A program made the translations under genes and the position numbers. From Treponema_B putidum (GTDB lineage Bacteria > Spirochaetota > Spirochaetia > Treponematales > Treponemataceae): a stretch of DNA of 64,000 nucleotides. Each line of letters starts with the position of its first letter. Within the stretch, counting starts at the first letter, position 1. The stretch lies in the NCBI RefSeq assembly GCF_007830595.1, contig NZ_VLLD01000009.1. The stretch is one strand, 5' to 3'. Of this stretch, positions 17,798-25,518 are shown piece by piece. The notes beneath the pieces were generated by a model. That model saw only the letters and a program-made list of their open reading frames with translations, had not been told where the DNA came from and made no database searches.

Positions 17798-18802
17798 AGC
17801 TATGAACCTCCATTTAAAATTACGTCAAAAGCTATAAATTTGATTTCTCAAATATCCGCAGATATGGAACGCTTTAAAATAAGACTTGAACAAGAAGACG
17901 GTGTAAGACTGCGTAAAATAAACAGGATGAAAACTATACAGGGGTCTCTTGCAATTGAGGGTAATACATTAACCGAAGAACAGGTTACTGCCTTAATTGA
18001 GGGAAAACATGTCATAGCCCCCATGCGAGAAGTTCAAGAAGTAAAGAATGCAATTAAGGTTTATGAAAAATGTATGACCTTCAATCCTTATAAAGAAAAA
18101 GATTTATTAAAAGCTCATGGAATTTTAACTATGGGTCTTCTCGATAATCCGGGACACTTTAGAAAAGGAGGAGTCTGTATAGCCGGAAAAAACGGCATAA
18201 GTCACATAGCTCCCCCTGCCGATCGCGTTCCATTTTTAATGAGCGATTTATTCGATTGGCTTAAAAATAGCGATTATCATCCCCTTATAAAAAGCTGCGT
18301 TTTCCATTATGAGTTTGAGTTTATTCATCCGTTTGAAGACGGAAACGGAAGAATGGGACGCTTATGGCACTCCAGAATTCTTGCAGATTGGAATCCTATA
18401 TTTATTCACCTCCCCATCGAAAATATGATTTTAAAAAATCAAGCGGCATATTATAAGGCACTTGAGCAAAGCACGGATGAAAACGATTCAGGTATTTTTA
18501 TAGATTTTATGCTTGAAATAATAGTCAAAACAATGAAAAACAGCCGCAAAAAAAGCACTGTAAATGATACTGTAAATGATACTGTAAATGATACTGTAAA
18601 TGATACTGTAAATCAGATACTAAAATGCTTAAAAGCAAATCCTGAAATATCATATGAACAGCTAGCTGAAAAAATGTCAAAATCGAGGGCAACCATAAGC
18701 CGAAAAATTTCGGAACTAAAAAAAGCAGGTATAATCAAACGCATCGGTGCCGACAAAAACGGCTATTGGCAAATTATGGACGAAAAGCAGTTAAAAAATT
18801 GA
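17795..18802 (+). CDS. Fic family protein with autoinhibitory motif and C-terminal winged helix
   Basis: The 335-residue protein carries the complete Fic active site HPFEDGNGR (residues 178-186), so AMP-transfer (AMPylation) activity is expected. The N-terminal SLAIEGN (51-57) matches the class II inhibitory motif [S/T]xxxE[G/N], which keeps the enzyme off. A linker with repeated T-V-N-D (255-274) joins a winged-helix DNA-binding domain (ISYEQLAEKMSKSRATISRKISELKKAGIIKR). It may modify a partner and bind DNA. It is a single gene with its own leaderless promoter. Its TGA stop overlaps the 3' end of the convergent tRNA-Lys. Confidence 0.93.
   Translation: MSYEPPFKITSKAINLISQISADMERFKIRLEQEDGVRLRKINRMKTIQGSLAIEGNTLTEEQVTALIEGKHVIAPMREVQEVKNAIKVYEKCMTFNPYKEKDLLKAHGILTMGLLDNPGHFRKGGVCIAGKNGISHIAPPADRVPFLMSDLFDWLKNSDYHPLIKSCVFHYEFEFIHPFEDGNGRMGRLWHSRILADWNPIFIHLPIENMILKNQAAYYKALEQSTDENDSGIFIDFMLEIIVKTMKNSRKKSTVNDTVNDTVNDTVNDTVNQILKCLKANPEISYEQLAEKMSKSRATISRKISELKKAGIIKRIGADKNGYWQIMDEKQLKN
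18557..18616 (+). repeat. 12-bp in-frame tandem repeat in the Fic gene
   Basis: Four exact copies of ACTGTAAATGAT are followed by a fifth copy changed in its last three bases. It encodes T-V-N-D four times, then T-V-N-Q. Copy-number slippage would lengthen or shorten the linker without shifting the frame. Confidence 0.95.
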
Positions 18803-18872
18803 GCCATGCAGGCTTCGAACCTGCGACCCACAGATTAAGAGTCTGTTGCTCTACCAGCTGAGCTAATGGCCC
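18800..18872 (-). tRNA. tRNA-Lys (anticodon CTT)
   Basis: Acceptor GGGCCAT/ATGGCTC with discriminator A, anticodon stem ACAGA/TCTGT around CTCTTAA (CTT, reads AAG), and T loop TTCGAAG. CCA is not encoded. The last three bases overlap the stop codon of the convergent Fic gene. Confidence 0.95.
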
Positions 18873-18887
18873 GTAAAACGAGATTTG

Positions 18888-18916
18888 ATTATATAAAAAT
18901 CTAAAAAAAAAGTCAA
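18888..18916 (-). promoter_or_regulatory. Promoter of tRNA-Lys
   Basis: TTGACT (18911-18916), 17 bp starting with eight T, TATAAT (18888-18893), 15 bp before the tRNA 5' end. Confidence 0.85.
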
Positions 18917-18948
18917 TGCTATACCGGATAAAAATTGTTTTTTTCATA

Positions 18949-18977
18949 TAGACTAAGGCTAAAAATAGTGATATTAT
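18949..18977 (+). promoter_or_regulatory. Promoter of the glp-like operon, short or no leader
   Basis: TAGACT (18949-18954), 17 bp, TATTAT (18972-18977), then 8 bp to the ATG. The leader would be one or two bases. Confidence 0.6.
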
Positions 18978-18985
18978 CGAAAGGT

Positions 18986-20455
18986 ATGTACGATATAATA
19001 ATAATCGGAGCAGGGGTTGTAGGAGCCTGCATTGCACGGGAACTTTCCAAGTACGAATTAAAAATTGCCGTCCTCGAAAAAGAATTGGAATTCGGCTGCG
19101 GTACAAGCAAAGCCAATAGCGGAATTATCCACGGGGGCTATGATGCAAAGGAAGGCTCCTTAAAGGCAAAGCTAAATGTAAGAGGTAATTTTTTAGTGCG
19201 CAGCTTAAAAGAAAAATTGGATCTGCGCTTTAAACAATTAGGCTCTCTTGTAATCGCCTTTAACGAAGAAGATCAAAAAGAACTTTCCACCCTCTACGAA
19301 CGAGGTTTAAAAAACGGAGTTGAAGGCTTGGAAATCTGGAACAGGGAAAGGCTTTTAAAGGAAGAACCCAATCTTTCAAAAGAAGCCTTGGGAGCCCTCT
19401 ACTGCGGAACAGCCGGAGTCATCTGTCCCTTCGATATGACGGCAGCCTTTATGGAAAATGCCGTAATAAACGGAGTTGACTTTCTTCCCGAAAACGAGGT
19501 CACCGCAATTGAAAAAGAAAACGAAGCCTATACAATCAAAACCAAATCAAGCAAAACGGAAGAAAAAAGTTTTAAAACCAAGCTGGTGATAAATGCAGCG
19601 GGACTTTACTCCGATAAGATTGCAAAGATGGCAGGAGATGAAGATTTTAAAATTCTCCCCCGCCGCGGGGAATACCGCCTCTTCGATAAAAGCTATACCA
19701 ACCTTGTAAATCATATATGTTTTCAGGCCCCCTCAAAGATGGGAAAAGGCATCTTAGTTCTTCCCTCCTATCATGGGAATTTTTTAGTCGGCCCTTCAGC
19801 AGAAAATATCGAAGATGTTGAAGACACTTCCGTTTCAGCCCAAGGTTTGGCTCAGGTAGAAGAAAAGGCTCTAAAAACCGTACCCTCCCTCAATTTTAAA
19901 AACACCATCCGTATTTTTGCAGGAGTCAGGGCAAGGCCCGATACGGGAGACTTTATGATATATGCTTCAAAAAATTCCAAAGGAATTATACACGCAGGCG
20001 GAATCGAATCACCGGGGTTGAGCTCGGCTCCCGCCATCGGAGAATATGTTGCAGAGCTCGTAAAAAAAGAAGCCGATGACTTAAAAATTCCCTTCAATAA
20101 AAAGAAAAACTTTAACGAAAATCGAAGAGCAATCAGACATTTTGCCGGCCTTAGTGCAGAAGAACAGGATTCTCTTATAAAAGAAAATCCGCTCTACGGC
20201 CATGTTATCTGCCGCTGCGAAACCGTAACCGAAGCCGAAATCGTTGAGGCCATTCACCGCCCTGCGGGAGCCCGCACGGTTGACGGCATAAAAAGGCGGG
20301 TACGCCCCGGTTCGGGAAGATGTCAGGGAGGCTTTTGCGAGCCCCATGTGCTCCAAATTCTTTCAAGAGAATTAAAAATCCCTATCGAAAAAATTCAAAA
20401 GGACAGAAGAAATTCTCCGATTGTTTACGGAAAACTAAAGGGCGGTGCGGAATGA
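18986..20455 (+). CDS. FAD-dependent oxidoreductase with BFD-like Fe-S domain (GlpA-type)
   Basis: The 489-residue protein has an N-terminal FAD fold (IIIIGAGVVGACIAREL), a DAO/glycerol-3-phosphate dehydrogenase body, and a C-terminal [2Fe-2S] domain with ICRCETVT and GRCQGGFCEPH cysteines. It matches subunit A of anaerobic glycerol-3-phosphate dehydrogenase-like complexes, oxidising a small hydroxy compound and passing electrons to its partners. The ATG at 18986 gives the normal nucleotide-binding start; earlier codons lie in the promoter. It overlaps the next gene by ATGA. L-2-hydroxyglutarate is an alternative substrate. Confidence 0.88.
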   Translation: MYDIIIIGAGVVGACIARELSKYELKIAVLEKELEFGCGTSKANSGIIHGGYDAKEGSLKAKLNVRGNFLVRSLKEKLDLRFKQLGSLVIAFNEEDQKELSTLYERGLKNGVEGLEIWNRERLLKEEPNLSKEALGALYCGTAGVICPFDMTAAFMENAVINGVDFLPENEVTAIEKENEAYTIKTKSSKTEEKSFKTKLVINAAGLYSDKIAKMAGDEDFKILPRRGEYRLFDKSYTNLVNHICFQAPSKMGKGILVLPSYHGNFLVGPSAENIEDVEDTSVSAQGLAQVEEKALKTVPSLNFKNTIRIFAGVRARPDTGDFMIYASKNSKGIIHAGGIESPGLSSAPAIGEYVAELVKKEADDLKIPFNKKKNFNENRRAIRHFAGLSAEEQDSLIKENPLYGHVICRCETVTEAEIVEAIHRPAGARTVDGIKRRVRPGSGRCQGGFCEPHVLQILSRELKIPIEKIQKDRRNSPIVYGKLKGGAE

Positions 20456-21780
20456 TAAACATAAACGATAAAAAAGATTGCAGCAATTGCAAGAACGAAT
20501 ACGAGGTCGCCGTTATAGGCGGAGGCCCTGCAGGTTTGGCGGCAGCCCTCGAAGCCAAAAAAAACGGAGCATCTTCCGTTCTTATAATAGAAAGGGATTT
20601 TGAACTCGGCGGAATCTTAAATCAATGTATCCATGCAGGCTTCGGCCTTCACGAATTTAAAGAAGAATTAACCGGCCCCGAATATGCAGAACGCTTTATA
20701 AACATGGTAAAAAAAGAAGACATAGATATCCTCCTCAATACAATGGTAATAGACTTAACAAAGGAAAGAGAAATTACTTTCATCGGCGCACAAGGATTAA
20801 AAAAAATAAAAGCAGGGGCTGTCGTACTTGCTATGGGCTGCCGAGAACGCACGGCAGGAGCTATCGCACTAAAAGGTTACCGCCCATCCGGCGTTTTTAA
20901 TGCAGGCATGGCCCAACGCCTTATTAACATCGAAGGCTTTTCTGTCGGAAAAGAAGTAGTAATCTACGGCTCAGGAGATATCGGTTTAATCATGGCCCGC
21001 CGCATGACCTTGGAAGGAGCTAAGGTAAAGGCTGTTGTCGAAATCATGCCCTACTCAAGCGGCCTAAACCGTAACATAGCCCAATGCCTTGAAGACTACG
21101 GTATTCCGCTTTTTTTAAGCCATAGCATATCCTGCGTCCACGGAAAGGACAGGGTTACAGGAGTTACAATAGCCCAAATAGATTCTTCCTTTAAGGAAAT
21201 CCCCGGAACCGAAAAAGAATTTTCCTGTGATACGGTACTCCTTTCCGTAGGCCTAATCCCCGAAAACGAACTTACCCAAAAGGCAGGCATTGCTCTCAAT
21301 CCGATAACGAACGGAGCCTTTGTCGATAACGGAATGGAAACCGAAACAAGCGGAATCTTTGCCTGCGGAAATGTTCTCCATGTTCATGACATTGTAGACT
21401 TTGTCACAAAAGAAAGCAGAACTGCCGGAAAAAACGCAGCCCTTTTTGCTCAAAAAAATAAAAAGGGTGAAAGCACGGAAAACAAATTCGGCACAAATAC
21501 CTCCGGCTCCGCTTTTATTAAAACAATAGCTAAAAAAGGAATCCGCTACATTGTTCCAAATAAAATAAATACGGGGAACATCGACGGAGCATCCCTCTTT
21601 ATGAGAGTTGACTCGGTTTATAAAAATGCCCGCCTGATAATCAAATCGGGTGAACAAATTCTTGCACAAAAGAAAACAAGTCAGATGGTTCCGTCCGAGA
21701 TGATAAACATTCCCCTAAACTTTATTACTTTAAAGGGCTTAACACAAGACATAACTGCGGAGGTAATTTTAGATGAGTAG
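20452..21780 (+). CDS. NAD(P)/FAD-dependent oxidoreductase (second subunit)
   Basis: The 442-residue protein starts with a CxxC (DCSNCKNEY) followed by a dinucleotide fold (VAVIGGGPAGLAAALEAKKNG). A second such fold (EVVIYGSGDIGLIMARRM) and the TSGIFACGNVLHVHD flavoprotein motif follow. It belongs to the pyridine-nucleotide oxidoreductase group that accompanies GlpA-like proteins and probably shuttles electrons between that subunit and NAD(P). The start is the ATG of an ATGA overlap with the previous stop, so the pair is translationally coupled. It overlaps the next gene by 8 bp. Confidence 0.87.
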   Translation: MININDKKDCSNCKNEYEVAVIGGGPAGLAAALEAKKNGASSVLIIERDFELGGILNQCIHAGFGLHEFKEELTGPEYAERFINMVKKEDIDILLNTMVIDLTKEREITFIGAQGLKKIKAGAVVLAMGCRERTAGAIALKGYRPSGVFNAGMAQRLINIEGFSVGKEVVIYGSGDIGLIMARRMTLEGAKVKAVVEIMPYSSGLNRNIAQCLEDYGIPLFLSHSISCVHGKDRVTGVTIAQIDSSFKEIPGTEKEFSCDTVLLSVGLIPENELTQKAGIALNPITNGAFVDNGMETETSGIFACGNVLHVHDIVDFVTKESRTAGKNAALFAQKNKKGESTENKFGTNTSGSAFIKTIAKKGIRYIVPNKINTGNIDGASLFMRVDSVYKNARLIIKSGEQILAQKKTSQMVPSEMINIPLNFITLKGLTQDITAEVILDE

Positions 21781-22165
21781 AGAATTGATAAAAGAAAAAT
21801 TTACATGTGTGTCCTGTCCGCGGGGCTGTAAACTTTCGGTATTTAAAGAAGAGTCGGGAGAAATTACCGTTACAGGAAATTTATGCAAGGGCGGCGAACT
21901 TTACGCGATGCAGGAAATTAAAGACCCTAGAAGAAACATCAGCTCTACCGTAATAATCGAGGGCGGAGTTCTTTCCTCCCTTCCAGTAAAAACCTCAAGT
22001 CCAATTCCTAAGGCCTTAATCTTCGATGTAATGAAAGAAATAAACACCGTCAAAACTCAGGCTCCTAAAAAGATGGGCGATGTGATAATTGAAAATGTAC
22101 TGAACACAGGAATAGATATAGTCGCAAGCCGCTCAGTAAGGGTAAAAAATGGAAAGGCCGATTAA
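21773..22165 (+). CDS. DUF1667 small redox-associated protein
   Basis: The 130-residue protein has a CVSCPRGC motif near the start and a further Cys in GNLCKGGELYA. These four cysteines could bind a metal or Fe-S centre. DUF1667 proteins are regularly the third gene of this glycerol-3-phosphate dehydrogenase-like operon in anaerobes, so a small electron-transfer or assembly subunit is likely. It overlaps both neighbours (8 bp and 17 bp). Confidence 0.85.
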   Translation: MSRELIKEKFTCVSCPRGCKLSVFKEESGEITVTGNLCKGGELYAMQEIKDPRRNISSTVIIEGGVLSSLPVKTSSPIPKALIFDVMKEINTVKTQAPKKMGDVIIENVLNTGIDIVASRSVRVKNGKAD

Positions 22166-22751
22166 AATACATGAGGGAACTTTTTATTACTCAAAGCATA
22201 AGGTTTTTCAAAATCTTAATATTGAAATCCTTGCACAAAAAGTTACCTGTATTTTAGGCGAATCGGGGGCCGGAAAAAGCACCCTCTTAAAAATTATTTC
22301 AGGGAATCTTGAATTAAAATCGGGAAGAATAGAAAACCGGCCGGCTCGCGGAAACTATGCAATGGCCTATCAAGACATGCGCCTTATTCCTCATCTAACT
22401 GCCGTAGAAAATATAGAATATGTTTTGAATTCAAAAAATTCTTCAAAACTTGAAAATAAAAAAAAGGCTTTTTTTTATTTAGAAGCTTTAGGCCTTTCCG
22501 GCTTTGAAAACTTTTTACCCGCCGAGCTTTCAGGAGGAATGCAAAGGAGAACAGGGCTTGCCAGAGCGCTAAGCTATCCCGCTCCGCTTCTTCTTCTCGA
22601 TGAAGCATTCGATTCCCTCGACGAAAAAAATAAGTACAAGGTTGCCGATCTTTTTTTATCGATTGTCAAAAAAGAAAAGCGCACCGCAGTCTGCGTAACC
22701 CACGATGCACCCTTTGCAAAAAAAATCGCCGACAAGATAATTGAGATATAA
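22149..22751 (+). CDS. Orphan ABC transporter ATPase
   Basis: The 200-residue ATPase is complete: Walker A GESGAGKST, signature LSGGMQRRTGLARAL, Walker B LLLLDEAFDSLD, H-loop CVTHD. The sequence type resembles importer ATPases of the nitrate/taurine/thiamine group. No permease or binding protein is adjacent, so its partner must be encoded elsewhere. The start overlaps the DUF1667 gene by 17 bp with AAGGG five bases upstream, placing it firmly in the glp-like operon. Confidence 0.85.
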   Translation: MERPIKIHEGTFYYSKHKVFQNLNIEILAQKVTCILGESGAGKSTLLKIISGNLELKSGRIENRPARGNYAMAYQDMRLIPHLTAVENIEYVLNSKNSSKLENKKKAFFYLEALGLSGFENFLPAELSGGMQRRTGLARALSYPAPLLLLDEAFDSLDEKNKYKVADLFLSIVKKEKRTAVCVTHDAPFAKKIADKIIEI

Positions 22752-22792
22752 GCCTTACCTAAAATTATAAAACTCATCCATACCAATTATAC

Positions 22793-22830
22793 TTGACTGC
22801 CTATTTTTATTCTGTTATAGTTTTATTATG
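22793..22830 (+). promoter_or_regulatory. Leaderless promoter of the response regulator gene
   Basis: TTGACT (22793-22798), 17 bp, TATAGT (22816-22821), 6 bp, ATG. No Shine-Dalgarno site is present. Confidence 0.8.
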
Positions 22831-23496
22831 TCAAAAGAAACTGTAAAAATATTATCGGTAGAGGACAGCGAGGATATAGCCTTCGGTATAAAAGAGTATT
22901 TATCCAAAAGAAATTTTGAGCTTACTCTTGCGGATAGTATTGCCCAAGCAAAAAAAAGGTTAAACGAAGATTTCGACTTGATAATTTTGGATATCAATTT
23001 ACCGGATGGAGACGGAAGAAATTTTCTTAAATATATAAAGACTGAGACGGATACTCCTGTAATTTTTCTAACGGTAAAGAACGATGAAAAAAATATCGTA
23101 GAAGGGCTTGATCTTGGAGCTGAAGATTATATTACAAAGCCCTTTAAGCTTTCAATATTACATTCAAGGATAAATGCGGTTTTACGCAGAACAAGACATT
23201 CCTCAAATGAAATAATTGTTTTAGGTGAGTATAAACTGGATAAAAATCAAAAAAGACTTTTTAAAAACGAAAAAGAAATCGAATTAAGCTTGCAGGAATT
23301 TACTCTTATGCTCTTATTTATGGAAAATGCAAATCAAACCCTTACCCGGCCCCGCCTCTTAGAATTAATTTGGGATTCAAAAGATAATTTTGTAAACGAC
23401 AATACCTTGACTGCAACCGTAAGGAGACTCAGGCAAAAGCTGGACGAACCTCTATTAAAAACAATTCATGGAATAGGCTATAGGTTTGAATTATGA
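22828..23496 (+). CDS. OmpR/PhoB-family response regulator
   Basis: The 222-residue protein has a receiver domain with acidic pair E12-D13, phospho-acceptor Asp55 (LIILDINLPDGDG) and the Lys of ITKPF near 105. A C-terminal winged helix follows (VRRLRQKLDEPLLKTIHGIGYRFEL). It should bind DNA after phosphorylation by the histidine kinase, whose ATG overlaps its stop by 4 bp. The ABC genes downstream are the likely target. Confidence 0.95.
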   Translation: MSKETVKILSVEDSEDIAFGIKEYLSKRNFELTLADSIAQAKKRLNEDFDLIILDINLPDGDGRNFLKYIKTETDTPVIFLTVKNDEKNIVEGLDLGAEDYITKPFKLSILHSRINAVLRRTRHSSNEIIVLGEYKLDKNQKRLFKNEKEIELSLQEFTLMLLFMENANQTLTRPRLLELIWDSKDNFVNDNTLTATVRRLRQKLDEPLLKTIHGIGYRFEL

Positions 23497-24722
23497 AAAG
23501 ATTTTATACCAAAACCGGCATTTGCTTTTTATTTATAATTTTACTGTTTGTAAATTTTTTTATAATTTTTATTTATAAAATAACCGAAAAAAAATTTTAT
23601 TTAAGTTTAGCACAAATAATCGGAGCAAGCAGCTCAATAGATGATAGTATAAATAGTGAAAACAGCACACCCGATAATCAAGATAAGTCCATTGAAAAAA
23701 TTTTACTTTCAAGCTTAAAAACTAAAGACAAGACTAAAGAAGACAAAGGAAAAGAAATTTTAAGAAAACACGGATACATCAAAAGTTTTATTATTTTTAA
23801 AAATAAAGTTTATGACCTTTTTTTACTTTGCGGCCTATCCTCAATAATAACGATTGCCTTGTTTTTAGTTTACAACCGATACCAAAGTAAAAAATTAAAA
23901 AAAAGAATATCTTCTATTCTTTCTACGGCAGAAAAAATTAAAAAAGGAGATTATAAATTCTATAAGGAAAAAGAAGATGAATTTTCTCTATTGGAGGATT
24001 CAATATATAAGAGCCTTATTCTTTTGACTGAAACCCGTTTGACTGCCTTAAACGATAAAGAAGAATATAAAGAAAACCTTGAAAACATAGCTCATCAACT
24101 TAAAATACCTATTACTTCAATAAATTTAATGCTCGAGCTTTTAGAAGATAATAAAGCCGATACAAATATTTTAAAGACTGCACATTTTCAAAAAATAAAA
24201 AAACAAATTACCCGTTTGGAAAATTTAACTGAGGTGCTTTTAAAACTTGCCCGCCTTGATTCTGGAAGTATTGAAATGAAAAAGGAAGTATTTTTACTTG
24301 AAGAATGTTTAATCCATTCTATGGAAAGCATCGAAGATAATTTAAGAATAAAAGGCCTTTTACCTCAACTGAGTTTAAACGGAATTAAAATAAAGGGAGA
24401 CTTTTACTGGCTCTCCGAAGCCTTTTTAAATATAATAAAAAACTTTTCTGACCTTTATCCCAAAGTAAAAAATATTTCTATCTCTGCAAAAGACAATGCA
24501 GTTTATACCCAAGTTTCTTTTGAAAATGACGGGCCTGAAATACCGGCTCCCGACTTAAAAACCATCTTCCGCCGCTTTTATAAGGGCCAAACAAATGAAG
24601 GCAACGGCTTCGGCATAGGCCTTGCGATGAGCCAAACTATCTTAAAAAAACACAATGCCGAAATCCGAGCCGAAAACACAAATTCAGGTACGGTTTTTAT
24701 TGTTAAATTTTATAAAGAATAA
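23493..24722 (+). CDS. Membrane sensor histidine kinase
   Basis: The 409-residue kinase has two membrane helices (about 9-30 and 108-128) around a small extracytoplasmic loop. A HAMP-like linker follows, then the H box ENIAHQLKIPIT with His201 and an ATPase domain with N box (NIIKNF) and G box (FGIGLAMSQTILKKHNAEI). The loop is only about 75 residues and Lys-rich, so a large ligand-binding domain is lacking. Such kinases next to ABC transporters often sense antimicrobial peptides or transporter state. Confidence 0.93.
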   Translation: MKRFYTKTGICFLFIILLFVNFFIIFIYKITEKKFYLSLAQIIGASSSIDDSINSENSTPDNQDKSIEKILLSSLKTKDKTKEDKGKEILRKHGYIKSFIIFKNKVYDLFLLCGLSSIITIALFLVYNRYQSKKLKKRISSILSTAEKIKKGDYKFYKEKEDEFSLLEDSIYKSLILLTETRLTALNDKEEYKENLENIAHQLKIPITSINLMLELLEDNKADTNILKTAHFQKIKKQITRLENLTEVLLKLARLDSGSIEMKKEVFLLEECLIHSMESIEDNLRIKGLLPQLSLNGIKIKGDFYWLSEAFLNIIKNFSDLYPKVKNISISAKDNAVYTQVSFENDGPEIPAPDLKTIFRRFYKGQTNEGNGFGIGLAMSQTILKKHNAEIRAENTNSGTVFIVKFYKE

Positions 24723-24779
24723 GGGACATCTTACAAAAATTTTCTCAGATTTTTAGACCTAACAAATATTTTTTCCATT

Positions 24780-24801
24780 TGTCACAAATTTATCACAATT
24801 A
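24780..24801 (+). promoter_or_regulatory. Candidate response-regulator binding repeats
   Basis: TGTCACAAATT (24780-24790) and TATCACAATTA (24791-24801) are direct repeats at an 11-bp period. This is the spacing used by OmpR-family dimers. They lie upstream of the ABC ATPase gene. Confidence 0.45.
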
Positions 24802-24864
24802 TAAATTATTATAAGCAGTAAAAAAAATACGGATTATATGGCATATTGATAATCAGGAGGACTT

Positions 24865-25518
24865 ATGCAGATATTAAAAACTGAAAATTTGACTAAGATT
24901 TATAACAATCAGGTGAGGGCCTTAAACGGCGTAAGTATTTCAATCGAACGGGGAGAATTTGTTGCAGTAATGGGCTCAAGCGGTTCGGGGAAGTCAACTC
25001 TTTTACATATCTTGGGAGGAGTGGATAGGCCCACATCCGGTACGGTCTACATAGACGGAGAGGACATTTCAGCCTTAAAAGAAAAGGACTTAGCTCTTTT
25101 TAGGAGAAGAAAGATAGGCCTTGTTTACCAATTCTTTAATTTGATTCCCAATTTATCTGTAAAAAAAAATATTCTATTGCCCATCTTACTTGATAAAAAA
25201 AATCCGGATCAAAATTATTTTGATGAAATAATTTCGGTATTGGGATTAAAAGAAAAACTGAATTCTTTTCCAAGTGAGCTTTCAGGAGGACAGCAGCAAA
25301 GAGTTGCCATTGCACGCAGCTTAATTTACCGCCCTTCAATTCTTTTAGCAGACGAACCGACGGGAAACTTGGACAGAAAAAACAGCGATGAAATTATCGG
25401 CCTATTAAAATTATCGAATAAAAACTATAAGCAGACAATTATTATGATAACCCATGACGAAAGAATTGCCTTAGAAGCCGATAGAATTATTAAAATCGAA
25501 GACGGAGAAATTTTATGA
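24865..25518 (+). CDS. ABC transporter ATPase (LolD/MacB/BceA type)
   Basis: The 217-residue ATPase has Walker A GSSGSGKST, signature LSGGQQQRVAIAR, Walker B LLADEPTGNLD and H-loop MITHD. The EPTGNLD sequence is typical of ATPases working with FtsX-type permeases. AGGAGG lies 5 bp before the ATG, unlike the leaderless two-component genes upstream. The stop overlaps the permease start (ATGA). Confidence 0.95.
   Translation: MQILKTENLTKIYNNQVRALNGVSISIERGEFVAVMGSSGSGKSTLLHILGGVDRPTSGTVYIDGEDISALKEKDLALFRRRKIGLVYQFFNLIPNLSVKKNILLPILLDKKNPDQNYFDEIISVLGLKEKLNSFPSELSGGQQQRVAIARSLIYRPSILLADEPTGNLDRKNSDEIIGLLKLSNKNYKQTIIMITHDERIALEADRIIKIEDGEIL

Noticed and set aside
18557..18616. CRISPR-like or satellite repeat
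   Set aside because: The 12-bp units have no spacers and lie in frame inside the Fic gene, so this is a coding tandem repeat.
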